A stretch of DNA of 64,000 bases from Rhizobium sp. Root274 (GTDB lineage Bacteria > Pseudomonadota > Alphaproteobacteria > Rhizobiales > Rhizobiaceae), in NCBI RefSeq assembly GCF_001429245.1, contig NZ_LMJE01000007.1, positions 62,001 through 126,000 of the forward strand, written 5' to 3'. The number at the start of each line of letters is the position of its first letter. Within the stretch, counting starts at the first letter, position 1. A program made the position numbers and the translations under genes. Shown piece by piece: positions 36,202 through 46,462 of this stretch. The notes beneath the pieces were generated by a model that saw only the letters and a program-made list of their open reading frames with translations, did no database searches and was not told the origin of the DNA.

Positions 36202-36966
36202 ATGAACCGTCGCCGCCGCGTTTACGAGGGCAAGGCAAAGATCCTCTATGAGGGGCCTGAGCCCGGCACGCTGATCCAGTTCTTCAAGGACGATGCAACG
36301 GCATTCAACAAGAAGAAGCACGAAGTCATCGACGGAAAAGGCGTTCTGAACAACCGCATCTCCGAATACGTCTTCACGCATCTGAACAAGATCGGCATCC
36401 CGACCCATTTCATCCGCCGCATGAACATGCGCGAGCAGCTGATCAAGGAAGTCGAGATCATCCCGCTTGAAATCGTCGTGCGCAATGTGGCCGCCGGCTC
36501 GCTCTCCACGCGTCTGGGCATCGAGGAAGGCGTGGTTCTACCGCGCTCTATCATCGAGTTCTACTACAAGTCTGACGCGCTGGCCGATCCCATGGTGTCG
36601 GAAGAGCACATCACCGCCTTCGGCTGGGCAAACCCTGCTGAACTCGATGACATCATGGCGCTCGCCATCCGCGTCAACGACTTCCTCTCCGGTCTCTTCC
36701 TCGGCATCGGCATCCAGCTCGTGGATTTCAAGATCGAATGCGGCCGTCTCTACGAGGGCGACATGATGCGCATCATCCTGGCCGATGAGATCTCGCCGGA
36801 CAATTGCCGCCTGTGGGACATCGAGACCCGAGAGAAGCTGGACAAGGATCGCTTCCGCCACGATATGGGCGGGCTCCTGGAAGCCTATCAGGAAGTCGCC
36901 AAGCGCCTCGGCATCATCAACGAAAACGAGCCCCTGCGCGGCACGGGCCCGGTTCTGGTCAAGTAA
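36202..36966 (+). CDS. purC: SAICAR synthetase
   Basis: Phosphoribosylaminoimidazole-succinocarboxamide synthase, step seven of purine synthesis. 254 residues beginning [20 protein letters not shown], then [19 protein letters not shown], the [15 protein letters not shown] signature and [10 protein letters not shown]. It heads the cluster purC-purS-purQ. Confidence 0.96.
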   Translation: MNRRRRVYEGKAKILYEGPEPGTLIQFFKDDATAFNKKKHEVIDGKGVLNNRISEYVFTHLNKIGIPTHFIRRMNMREQLIKEVEIIPLEIVVRNVAAGSLSTRLGIEEGVVLPRSIIEFYYKSDALADPMVSEEHITAFGWANPAELDDIMALAIRVNDFLSGLFLGIGIQLVDFKIECGRLYEGDMMRIILADEISPDNCRLWDIETREKLDKDRFRHDMGGLLEAYQEVAKRLGIINENEPLRGTGPVLVK

Positions 36967-36984
36967 GTTTTGGAGAGAGTAGAA

Positions 36985-37227
36985 GTGATCAAGGCACGCG
37001 TCACCGTCACCCTGAAGAACGGCGTCCTCGACCCCCAGGGCAAGGCCATCGAAGGCGCCCTTGGCGCGCTCGGCTTCGACGGCGTGGGCCAGGTTCGCCA
37101 GGGCAAGGTATTCGACCTCGAAGTCGAAGGCTCCGACAAGGCCAAGGCCGAAGCCGACCTGAAAGCCATGTGCGAAAAGCTCCTCGCCAACACGGTAATC
37201 GAGAATTATACTATCTCCATCGCCTGA
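36985..37227 (+). CDS. purS: FGAM synthase subunit PurS
   Basis: 80-residue small subunit of the three-part formylglycinamidine ribonucleotide synthase (PurS-PurQ-PurL). The sequence KARVTVTLKNGVLDPQGKAI is the family signature, and it ends ENYTISIA. The GTG at 36985 with GGAGAG upstream gives the expected length; a TTG at 36970 is less likely. It follows purC by 18 bp. Confidence 0.95.
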   Translation: MIKARVTVTLKNGVLDPQGKAIEGALGALGFDGVGQVRQGKVFDLEVEGSDKAKAEADLKAMCEKLLANTVIENYTISIA

Positions 37228-37246
37228 GGGTTGAAGGAGAGACGCG

Positions 37247-37504
37247 ATGGCTGAGGTGACCAGCGAATTGATGTTCGAGCTGTTGAAGAAGCTCAATCAG
37301 AGATTTGACAAGGTGGACTTTGCCATCAGTGAGTTGCGCGCCGACAATCAGACAATGCGCGCGCAAATTCATGCGCTGCAGGGAGACATCAACAACCTGC
37401 GCGCCACAGTCGGACACTTTGAAAGCCGGCTAGACCGCATCGACAATCGCCTGGAGCTGCGGGAGTTCCAGGAAGCCCAGCTAAGGTTTGAGCCCCAGCC
37501 ATGA
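37247..37504 (+). CDS. Small coiled-coil protein inserted between purS and purQ
   Basis: 85 residues with heptad-like hydrophobic spacing throughout: [18 protein letters not shown], then [15 protein letters not shown] and [14 protein letters not shown]. It has no enzyme motif and no membrane segment. GAAGGAGAG lies about 6 nt before the ATG at 37247, and its stop overlaps the purQ start (4 bp), so it is translated within the pur operon. I recall similar short proteins scattered in rhizobial genomes, but cannot name a function. Confidence 0.78.
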   Translation: MAEVTSELMFELLKKLNQRFDKVDFAISELRADNQTMRAQIHALQGDINNLRATVGHFESRLDRIDNRLELREFQEAQLRFEPQP

Positions 37505-38172
37505 AATCAGCCGTCGTCCAGCTCCCAGGCCTCAATCGTGACCGTGACATGATCGCGGCGCTGACCAAGATCTCCGGCCACGCGCCTGTCACCATCTGGC
37601 AGACCGAAACCGAGATCCCGGATGTCGACCTGATCGTCATCCCCGGCGGCTTCTCCTATGGCGACTATCTTCGCTGCGGCGCGATTGCAGCCCGCATGCC
37701 GGTCATGCAGGCAATCAAGGAAAAGGCTGAACAGGGCGTGAAGGTCATCGGCGTCTGCAACGGCTTCCAGATCCTCGTCGAAGCCGGCATGCTGCCAGGC
37801 GCCCTGATGCGCAACCAGTCGCTGAAGTTCGTCTGCAAGGAAATCAAGCTGGAAGTCGTCAACGCCGATACCGACTTCACCCGCGCCTATGCCAAGGGCC
37901 AGATCATCCGCTGCCCGGTTGCCCACCACGACGGCAACTACTTCGCTGACGCGGAAACGCTGAAGACGATCGAAGGCAATGGTCAGGTCGTGTTCCGCTA
38001 CGCCGAGGGCACCAACCCGAACGGGTCGATGAGTGACATCGCCGGCGTTGTGAATGCCAAGGGCAACGTGCTTGGTATGATGCCGCACCCGGAAAACCTG
38101 ATCGAGGCCGCGCATGGTGGCAATGACGGTCGCGGCATCTTCGCCTCGGCACTGGACGTCATTGCAGCCTGA
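37501..38172 (+). CDS. purQ: FGAM synthase glutaminase subunit PurQ
   Basis: Class I glutamine amidotransferase that feeds ammonia to PurL. 223 residues; the nucleophile is in [13 protein letters not shown], the catalytic His in [10 protein letters not shown] region and Glu in [11 protein letters not shown]. The start overlaps the upstream coiled-coil gene by 4 bp. PurL itself is 2.3 kb downstream, beyond three unrelated genes. Confidence 0.96.
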   Translation: MKSAVVQLPGLNRDRDMIAALTKISGHAPVTIWQTETEIPDVDLIVIPGGFSYGDYLRCGAIAARMPVMQAIKEKAEQGVKVIGVCNGFQILVEAGMLPGALMRNQSLKFVCKEIKLEVVNADTDFTRAYAKGQIIRCPVAHHDGNYFADAETLKTIEGNGQVVFRYAEGTNPNGSMSDIAGVVNAKGNVLGMMPHPENLIEAAHGGNDGRGIFASALDVIAA

Positions 38173-38231
38173 GGTAAGATTCGCTTAACCTTGCGAATGT
38201 TAGAGAGGCGGCACACAGCCGAAAGATCGCC

Positions 38232-38621
38232 ATGCGCCGCCTCAGCTTATCCATCGTCATAATTGCCGTCGCAGCGCTTTCGGCCTGCAAATCAGACACA
38301 CCACCGCCACGCCCGGCATCTGGTCAATCAGCGCTGGACGTCATGGAACTGGTTGCCGTCGGCGCCAATCGCTGCTGGTTCAAGTCCGGCGATCCGGCCT
38401 TCAAGGCCTATTCGCTCGCCCCCGAACTCACCTCCTTCTCCGGTCGCCCCCGCATCCTGATCGTTCGCAAGGGCTCCAGCGACATCCGCCCGTTGCTGGT
38501 GGTTCAGGCCGAGGGCAAGCCAGCGCGGCTTGATGCCTTTGGGCCGATGATGGGCGAGGCGCTAGCGCCACGCATCCGCGCCGACGTTGTCCGTTGGGCA
38601 AAAGGCTCCAAGGACTGCTGA
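38232..38621 (+). CDS. Predicted lipoprotein, unknown
   Basis: 129 residues with a lipoprotein signal: MRRLSLSIVIIAVAALSAC, with the lipobox LSAC and Cys19 as the acylation site. The mature part contains two further Cys, one in RCWFKSG and one in the C-terminal KDC, which could form a disulfide. No known domain recognised. It lies between purQ and the DUF1127 gene. Confidence 0.75.
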   Translation: MRRLSLSIVIIAVAALSACKSDTPPPRPASGQSALDVMELVAVGANRCWFKSGDPAFKAYSLAPELTSFSGRPRILIVRKGSSDIRPLLVVQAEGKPARLDAFGPMMGEALAPRIRADVVRWAKGSKDC

Positions 38622-38870
38622 TCAGAGCGGCGGCAAACACGCCCGGTCCAGGCGCACCATCAGGCTCTTGCCCGCTTCGCGCCGCGCTTCATGCTCACTC
38701 AAGCCAATATCTCTCAACTGATCTTCGGTGAGGTTGGCGAGCGACTGCCGCGAGCGGGAGCAACTGGACCATCCCCGAAGATGCCGTATGAACGCGGACC
38801 ACCCGCTCACCAACGTGGCCAGCCTCGACGCGGATTGTACGGCCGGCGAGGGAATTGTATCTATTGTCAT
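38622..38870 (-). CDS. DUF1127 small protein
   Basis: 82 residues. The C-terminal part SLANLTEDQLRDIGLSEHEA is the DUF1127 motif. Small DUF1127 proteins in Agrobacterium and other alphaproteobacteria affect phosphate and carbon physiology and RNA turnover; the role of this one is unknown. The ATG at 38870 gives MTIDTIPSPAVQS. It is divergent from the MocR-type regulator, which is 86 bp away. Confidence 0.83.
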   Translation of the reverse strand: MTIDTIPSPAVQSASRLATLVSGWSAFIRHLRGWSSCSRSRQSLANLTEDQLRDIGLSEHEARREAGKSLMVRLDRACLPPL

Positions 38871-38934
38871 CACAGCACCCCTGCAGTATTCATATCTAGC
38901 GTGATTACGACGTATGAATTGACTCTTGCGCAGT

Positions 38935-38953
38935 GACAATATAGAGAATTGTC
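38935..38953 (+). promoter_or_regulatory. Inverted repeat in front of the MocR-type gene, candidate operator
   Basis: GACAAT (38935-38940) and ATTGTC (38948-38953) form a 6-bp inverted repeat with a 7-base spacer, ending three bases before the ATG of the regulator gene. ATTGTC recurs at 38863-38868, at the start of the divergent DUF1127 gene. A TTGACT (38919-38924) and TATAGA (38940-38945) pair overlaps it. The site could be autoregulatory. Confidence 0.4.
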
Positions 38954-38956
38954 CCC

Positions 38957-40375
38957 ATGACAAACTGGCTTCCATCCCTCACCACCGGCCACGGCCCACT
39001 CTATGTTCGGATCGCCGACGAGGCCGAAAGAGCAATCAAGTCAGGCGCTTTGCTGCAGGGCACGAAACTCCCGCCGCAGCGGGATCTGGCCTACGACGTC
39101 GGGGTGACAATAGGGACAATATCTCGCGCCTATGCCCTTTTACGGGAACGGGGGCTGGTCAGTGGCGAAGTGGGACGAGGCACCTATGTGCAGGCGGACA
39201 CCAGAGACCCGTCGACGGCACCGCGCGATCCGGTGACAATCAACTATGGCGGAACACGCGCGATCACGCCACCGCCCGGCAAGCTGCGCTTCGACACGAC
39301 GGCTGCGATCGACGTGGGACAGGCCGAGATCGTCGGGCGGGTTATGACGGAGATCGCCGCCGCGCATCCCTCTGAGATTTCCAGCTACACCCGCACGCTC
39401 TCTCCCGACTGGCAGGAGGCGGGCAGGCAGTGGCTGTCCAACGGCAACTGGTCGCCAGAGGCTTCACAGATCCTGCCGCAGATGGGTGTTCATGCCGGCA
39501 TCAACGCCGTCATCGCAGCCGTTACCGGCACAGGCGATCGCGTCGTCTGCGAACACCTGACCTATTCCCAGGTGTCACGCAGCGCCATGCTCATGGGCCG
39601 CCAGATCGCGCTCGTTGATTCGGATGCGGACGGCATCCTTCCGGAAGACTTCGAACGCGTCTGCGCCCGCGAGCATCCGAAAGCCGCCTTCATCATGTCG
39701 TCCGGTCAGAACCCGACGCTCGCCTGCCTGCCGCTCTCGCGCCGCAAAGACATCGTCGCCATCGCGCGCAAATACAATGTCTGGCTGATCGAGGACTATC
39801 TTTATGGCGGGATGATCGGCGACTGGATTCCACTGCTGGCGGAACTTGCGCCAGACCGCACCTTTCTGCTCAACGGCCTGTCGAAATCGGTGGCAGCCGG
39901 TGTTCGCGGCGGCTGGGTCGCCTGCCCGCCCCATATGAGCCAGCGTGTGCGGGTTACCCAGAAGATGGTGAGCGGCGGCCTGCCCTTCCTGCTGGCCGAA
40001 CTCTCTGCAAGGCTGGTGCTGTCAGGCGCTGCCGGTGAAATCCGGGGCAAGGTCCTGGCCGAAATCGGCTTGCGCGAAGCGGTGGTTCGCGAGCTTTTCG
40101 GCGGCAAGGAATTCCGCTCCCATTCTCGCCTGCCCTTCTTCTGGCTGAAACTTCCCGAGCCCTGGATGTCCGGCACCTTCAAGCAGGCCGTTCTCGATGC
40201 CAATGTGCTGATCGACGATGAGGACGAGTTCAAGCCGGCGCGCTCTTCCCGTGTCTACCACCACGTCCGTGTCGGCTTCAGCGAAGGCCGGGACCGATCG
40301 ATAGCCATCGAAGGCCTGAAAACAGTCCGGCGTATCCTCGACCAGTCCCCGCTCGGCACAAGCGCCTTCGTCTGA
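38957..40375 (+). CDS. MocR-family regulator (GntR HTH fused to aminotransferase)
   Basis: 472 residues: a GntR-type winged helix (LPPQRDLAYDVGVTIGTISR, GLVSGEVGRGTYV) joined to a fold-type I aminotransferase-like domain. PLP-binding features are present: the D-x-Y in WLIEDYLYGG and Lys in LNGLSKSVAAGVRGGW. MocR proteins such as PdxR and GabR sense PLP or amino compounds. Its target is not clear; the divergent DUF1127 gene is a candidate. No pdx genes are adjacent. Confidence 0.87.
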   Translation: MTNWLPSLTTGHGPLYVRIADEAERAIKSGALLQGTKLPPQRDLAYDVGVTIGTISRAYALLRERGLVSGEVGRGTYVQADTRDPSTAPRDPVTINYGGTRAITPPPGKLRFDTTAAIDVGQAEIVGRVMTEIAAAHPSEISSYTRTLSPDWQEAGRQWLSNGNWSPEASQILPQMGVHAGINAVIAAVTGTGDRVVCEHLTYSQVSRSAMLMGRQIALVDSDADGILPEDFERVCAREHPKAAFIMSSGQNPTLACLPLSRRKDIVAIARKYNVWLIEDYLYGGMIGDWIPLLAELAPDRTFLLNGLSKSVAAGVRGGWVACPPHMSQRVRVTQKMVSGGLPFLLAELSARLVLSGAAGEIRGKVLAEIGLREAVVRELFGGKEFRSHSRLPFFWLKLPEPWMSGTFKQAVLDANVLIDDEDEFKPARSSRVYHHVRVGFSEGRDRSIAIEGLKTVRRILDQSPLGTSAFV

Positions 40376-40509
40376 CCATCCCACATGCGATGACGCTCCC
40401 CGGGAAAGCGGCGGGAAAGGCCTGATTGCGCGCATTTTTCAAGTGCGCCGGGCGCAGGCTTGCGTTATAGCCTGCCTCGAAACCGATCTCCCATTTCCCT
40501 GAGAGCCAG

Positions 40510-42732
<2,223 letters not shown>

Positions 42733-42841
42733 CGCCGTCGATGCCTGTGGAGCGTGGGGTAGGCTCGACCTACCCCATTGAAACGCTTCGGCGAATGCAC
42801 GATAGTTCTCGCATTGCTGATTTGCGTGAGGGATCCGTTAC

Positions 42842-43075
42842 ATGCCAATGAAACCGGGCGACATCGAAGACATGATCAAGGCTGGCATTCCGGGAGCAAA
42901 GGTCGTCATCCGCGATCTCGCCGGAGACGGTGATCACTACGCTGCCGAGGTTGTCGCCGAGGCCTTTCGCGGCAAGAGCCGGGTGCAGCAGCATCAGATG
43001 GTCTATGACGCCTTGAAGGGCAATATGGGCGGCGTTCTGCACGCCCTGGCATTGCAGACCAGCATCCCTGAATAG
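42842..43075 (+). CDS. bolA: BolA-family protein
   Basis: 77-residue BolA/IbaG-like protein with the core DGDHYAAEVVAEAFRGKSRV and QQHQMVYDALKGNMGGVLHA. Partners of CGFS monothiol glutaredoxins in iron-sulfur trafficking and iron sensing. The expected partner grxD lies 1.7 kb downstream, separated by two inserted genes. A palindromic hairpin follows. Confidence 0.93.
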   Translation: MPMKPGDIEDMIKAGIPGAKVVIRDLAGDGDHYAAEVVAEAFRGKSRVQQHQMVYDALKGNMGGVLHALALQTSIPE

Positions 43076-43099
43076 CCGGCAATCATGCTGAAGATGCGA

Positions 43100-43121
43100 G
43101 CCTGCCGTGATCACGGCAGGC
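43100..43121 (+). terminator. Hairpin after bolA, probable terminator
   Basis: The perfect palindrome GCCTGCCGTGA/TCACGGCAGGC is followed by TTTGTCATTT on the plus strand. The T-run is interrupted, so efficiency may be moderate. It separates bolA from the convergent hydrolase gene. Confidence 0.65.
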
Positions 43122-43142
43122 TTTGTCATTTGATGCCGTCCG

Positions 43143-44285
43143 TCAGAAAACCGGTGGCTGGGTGGCCTTAAGATTGGCAAAAGCGAGCGCTGGCAGCGGT
43201 CCGGCGGTCATCAGCGTGAAGTCGTAGCCGCTCTTCTGGTCAGGACCGAGAACATACTGCCGATGCATGCGCAGGAAATCGCGGCGGTTCTTCGCGTAGC
43301 GTTCCGCCGACATGGCATGTTTGAAGCGAACAAAGGCGAGCTTCGGCTGCGGCGCATCGGGATGGCCGGAAAGCGCGACCGTGTGGCACTTGTAGAGATG
43401 GATGGGGTCGGTCAGACACTGGATGTCGAACCAATCGATCTCAGCATGGCGCGCCACAAGCCCGATCCGGCTGCGCAACACCGTCGCCCCTGAAAGCAAG
43501 CTGCACTGCAGGGCAGCGCCGCCAAGAGTGACAAAGGTGATGCGACGTCCGGCAGGAAGCGTGGGGTTCCGCTCGATCAGGCGTCCAACCACGGAGAGCG
43601 CGAGGCTCGCACCCATGCTGTGAGACGTCACCAATATCTCGTCAGCGGATGTGGCGAGCGCCCGTTCGGCGCGGTCAGTCTGACGTTCAATCCAGGCTGC
43701 GACCTCTGACCGATTTTCGGCGATGGCGACCGCCAGTCGCCAGTCCGCCAGCAGATGCAGGACATGATAGCGATCAGAAAACCGCATCCAGCCATACCGG
43801 AAGAAGGCATAGCCGATCGGCAAGGACAGGAGGAGCCAAAACGGGTTGAGATCCAAGGTCACGGGCAAGACTGCGATCTCGAGCCCGATCACGGCTCCAA
43901 GCGCAAGGAACAGATACGGAAAGAGGAAGAACAGTGCGAATCGCCAGGCGTGACGGAAATAGGCCGCCGCCGCTCCTTGTTTTATGACGGAAAATCCGGC
44001 GGCATAACCGGCGGCGATCTGGCGCCAGACGCTATCGCGGCGCAGATCCGTGATCAGGTCATTGTGATCGAAGACATGGATCTCGCTCTGCGTCGTCCAG
44101 CCAGCGGCCGCTGCATGAACACTGAAGTTTGCGTCCGCCGGGGAATCCAGCAGCGGACCAACGTCGAAGCGACAGTCCCAGACTTGTGCCGCCTGGGCCG
44201 CAGATCGCTGATATCGCTGTCGATGCGCCTCGGCATCCAGGGGTTCGAAACCCGGAAAATGCAGGACGACGCGGCTGTTGATCAT
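43143..44285 (-). CDS. Membrane-embedded alpha/beta hydrolase, paralogue A
   Basis: 380 residues. Two adjacent hydrophobic hairpins (about 115-138 and 145-165, WRFALFFLFPYLFLALG first) interrupt the protein before a hydrolase part with the nucleophile elbow VTSHSMGASLAL (Ser223), then FVTLGGAALQ and the conserved CLTDPIHLYKCHTV. It shares block after block with the gene at 48671-49876. I do not know a characterised member. The start ATG at 44285 (MINSRVVLHFPGFEPL) gives a beta strand and oxyanion-type G at the N-terminus. It sits between bolA and grxD in the opposite orientation. Confidence 0.8.
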   Translation of the reverse strand: MINSRVVLHFPGFEPLDAEAHRQRYQRSAAQAAQVWDCRFDVGPLLDSPADANFSVHAAAAGWTTQSEIHVFDHNDLITDLRRDSVWRQIAAGYAAGFSVIKQGAAAAYFRHAWRFALFFLFPYLFLALGAVIGLEIAVLPVTLDLNPFWLLLSLPIGYAFFRYGWMRFSDRYHVLHLLADWRLAVAIAENRSEVAAWIERQTDRAERALATSADEILVTSHSMGASLALSVVGRLIERNPTLPAGRRITFVTLGGAALQCSLLSGATVLRSRIGLVARHAEIDWFDIQCLTDPIHLYKCHTVALSGHPDAPQPKLAFVRFKHAMSAERYAKNRRDFLRMHRQYVLGPDQKSGYDFTLMTAGPLPALAFANLKATQPPVF

Positions 44286-44406
44286 TGTGGTGGTCACTCG
44301 GTTCGCGGCAGTTCGGCCGCAGGCAGCGCTTGCTAGACGAGAATGGCGCTGATTAAAAGAAGAAAGGGAACGAAAAGCTGCAAACTCGCCGGGAGGGCAT
44401 GAATCG

Positions 44407-44640
44407 ATGGCTGATCTGGTATCCGATATCGTCAAGAACGTCGTCGAAGGCGTGCTGAAAGAGATCCTGAAAAAGCCGGCGAGCAAACGAACCACCCGGC
44501 GCAAACAGCCGACACGCTCATCGACGACCGGCCGCTTCGTAAAGAAGAAGGCAAAGGCGAAGCGGGTGTCGACCGCACCCAAGAAGCAGCAGAGCCGCCG
44601 CCGCACTGCGGCCAAGCGGAGCCGTCAGCGCACATCCTGA
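44407..44640 (+). CDS. Small Lys/Arg-rich protein with amphipathic N-terminus
   Basis: 77 residues: an amphipathic helix (MADLVSDIVKNVVEGVLKEI) followed by a tail made almost only of Lys, Arg, Thr, Ser and Ala, like histone H1 or AlgP tails. A good RBS (GGAGGGC) stands about 9 nt upstream of the ATG at 44407. It is divergent from hydrolase paralogue A and lies before grxD. A nucleic-acid or polyanion-binding role is inferred from composition only. Confidence 0.75.
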   Translation: MADLVSDIVKNVVEGVLKEILKKPASKRTTRRKQPTRSSTTGRFVKKKAKAKRVSTAPKKQQSRRRTAAKRSRQRTS

Positions 44641-44738
44641 CACTGAGGCGGCTTACGCCACTGGCAAAATCAGTTTCCTCTTGCTATCTGTAGCGCATGC
44701 GAACCTGCCGCCTTGACCGGCATGTGAAAGGATAAGAC

Positions 44739-45071
44739 ATGAGCGCCCACGAATTCATCGACAACGAAGTAAAGACCAATGATGTGGTCCTGTTCATGAA
44801 GGGCAGCCCGCAGTTCCCGCAATGCGGTTTTTCGGGTCAGGTCGTCCAGATCCTCGATTATCTCGGCGTGGACTACAAGGGCGTCAACGTGCTCGCCGAC
44901 ATGGAAATCCGTGAGGGCATCAAGCAGTATTCCAACTGGCTGACCATCCCGCAGCTCTACATCAAGGGCGAATTCGTCGGTGGTTGCGACATCGTCCGCG
45001 AAATGTTTCAGGCGGGCGAGCTTCAGAAGCATTTTGAAGACCAGGGCATCGCCGTCCGCGGCGCTGCCTGA
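44739..45071 (+). CDS. grxD: Monothiol CGFS glutaredoxin
   Basis: 110-residue Grx4/GrxD-type glutaredoxin with the CGFS active site (Cys29) in FPQCGFSGQVVQIL, then NWLTIPQLYIKGEFVGGCDI for glutathione binding. It binds a [2Fe-2S] cluster with BolA partners and donates clusters. AAAGGA lies 7 nt before the ATG. It is followed by a strong terminator. Confidence 0.95.
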   Translation: MSAHEFIDNEVKTNDVVLFMKGSPQFPQCGFSGQVVQILDYLGVDYKGVNVLADMEIREGIKQYSNWLTIPQLYIKGEFVGGCDIVREMFQAGELQKHFEDQGIAVRGAA

Positions 45072-45109
45072 CCATCCGCCGAGAGGCATTTCCATTCCAA
45101 GGCTGACTA

Positions 45110-45134
45110 GGCGTTGCCCCGGGCAACGCCTTTT
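45110..45134 (+). terminator. Rho-independent terminator after grxD
   Basis: GGCGTTGCCC and GGGCAACGCC form a 10-base inverted repeat, followed by TTTT. It stands between grxD and the GTG start of the MFS gene, so the MFS gene must have its own promoter or rely on read-through. Confidence 0.85.
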
Positions 45135-45156
45135 GGCCGTTTAAGGGTAATTTACT

Positions 45157-46404
45157 GTGTCAGAAGCATTACAGTCCGCGCAAAAGGCGCTGGGCAAGAT
45201 GGGCCGTGCCGAATTCATTGCGATGATGGCCTTTCTGATGGCGCTGAATGCGCTTGCCATCGACATCATGCTCCCCGGTCTCCAGGAGATCGGGGCAGCA
45301 CTCAACGTCGAAAACGAAAATCACCGCCAGTATGTCGTCTCCGCCTATCTGATTGGTTTCGGCTTTGCCCAGCTCTTCTATGGCCCGATCGCCGACCGCT
45401 TCGGCCGCCGCATGCCGATGATCGTCGGGCTGGGCATTTACGTCGTCTCCTCGCTTGCCGTGGTCTTCGTTCCCTCCTTCGGCATGCTTCTGCTCCTGCG
45501 CTTCATCCAGGGCATCGGCTCGGCCGCGACCCGCGTCATCACGGTCTCGATCGTCCGTGACGTCTTCGGTGGCCGGCAGATGGCGGAAGTGATGTCGCTG
45601 ATCATGATGGTCTTCATGGTGATCCCGGTCGTTGCCCCCGGCACCGGTCAGGTCATCATGCTGTTCGGCGACTGGCACTGGATCTTCGTGTTCATGGCGG
45701 TGATCGCGCTGATCATTGGGACCTGGATGTATATCCGCCTTCCCGAAACGCTGGCGCCTGAGGATGTCAGGGCCTTCACGCCGAAGGTCATCCTCGACGG
45801 CTTCAGCATTGTTCTGACCAACCGCGTGGCACTATGCTACACGCTGGCCAGCACCTTCATCTTCGGCGCGCTGTTCGGCTTCATCAATTCGGCCCAGCAG
45901 ATCTATGTGGGCATTTACGGCCTTGGCGTCTGGTTCCCAGTCGCCTTTGCCGCCGTTGCATTGTTCATGGCGCTCTCCTCCTTCGTCAACTCCCGGCTGG
46001 TCGGACGGTTCGGCATGCGCAAGCTTTCGCATGCTTCTCTGCTCGGCTTCATCGTCATCAATGCCGTGTGGCTCTTGATCCAGGTCGTCGGCCCGCAGCC
46101 GATGCCATTCGCTCTGTTCCTGAGCTTCTTTGCGCTCGCGATGTTCCAGTTCGGCTGGATCGGATCGAACTTCAACTCGCTGGCCATGGAACCGCTCGGC
46201 CATGTCGCCGGCACGGCGTCCTCGGTCCTTGGCTTCATGGGCACAATCGGTGGCTCGTTGATCGGCGCGGCCATCGGTCAGGCCTTCGACGGCACGGCAC
46301 TTCCCATGGTCACGGGTTTCTTTGTGGTCGGATTCATCGGCCTGATCTTCGTCCTGATCGGCGAGAAGGGCCGCCTGTTCCACGCGCAAAACAAGCCGGT
46401 GTGA
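45157..46404 (+). CDS. Bcr/CflA-type MFS drug efflux transporter
   Basis: Major facilitator with 415 residues and 12 predicted membrane segments. The Bcr/CflA family signature ALNALAIDIMLPGLQEIGAAL follows a short cytoplasmic start, then QLFYGPIADRFGRRMPMIVG, the MFS motif A. The motif C-like region is MVIPVVAPGTGQVI. Substrate unknown; such exporters remove drugs or sulfonamides. The GTG at 45157 was chosen. It is followed by a bidirectional terminator. Confidence 0.9.
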   Translation: MSEALQSAQKALGKMGRAEFIAMMAFLMALNALAIDIMLPGLQEIGAALNVENENHRQYVVSAYLIGFGFAQLFYGPIADRFGRRMPMIVGLGIYVVSSLAVVFVPSFGMLLLLRFIQGIGSAATRVITVSIVRDVFGGRQMAEVMSLIMMVFMVIPVVAPGTGQVIMLFGDWHWIFVFMAVIALIIGTWMYIRLPETLAPEDVRAFTPKVILDGFSIVLTNRVALCYTLASTFIFGALFGFINSAQQIYVGIYGLGVWFPVAFAAVALFMALSSFVNSRLVGRFGMRKLSHASLLGFIVINAVWLLIQVVGPQPMPFALFLSFFALAMFQFGWIGSNFNSLAMEPLGHVAGTASSVLGFMGTIGGSLIGAAIGQAFDGTALPMVTGFFVVGFIGLIFVLIGEKGRLFHAQNKPV

Positions 46405-46430
46405 CGAACTGAAAGAGATGAGAAAAAGCA

Positions 46431-46454
46431 AAGGCCCGGTGATTGCCGGGCCTT
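46431..46454. terminator. Bidirectional terminator between MFS and phosphatase genes
   Basis: Inverted repeat AAGGCCCGG/CCGGGCCTT with a 6-base loop. On the minus strand the stem is followed by TGCTTTTTCTC, on the plus strand by GGTCGTTTTC, so it can end both convergent genes. Confidence 0.82.
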
Positions 46455-46462
46455 GGTCGTTT

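Noticed and set aside
38179..38198. Hairpin ATTCGC/GCGAAT after purQ as a terminator
   Set aside because: Six-base stem without a T-run; too weak to call.
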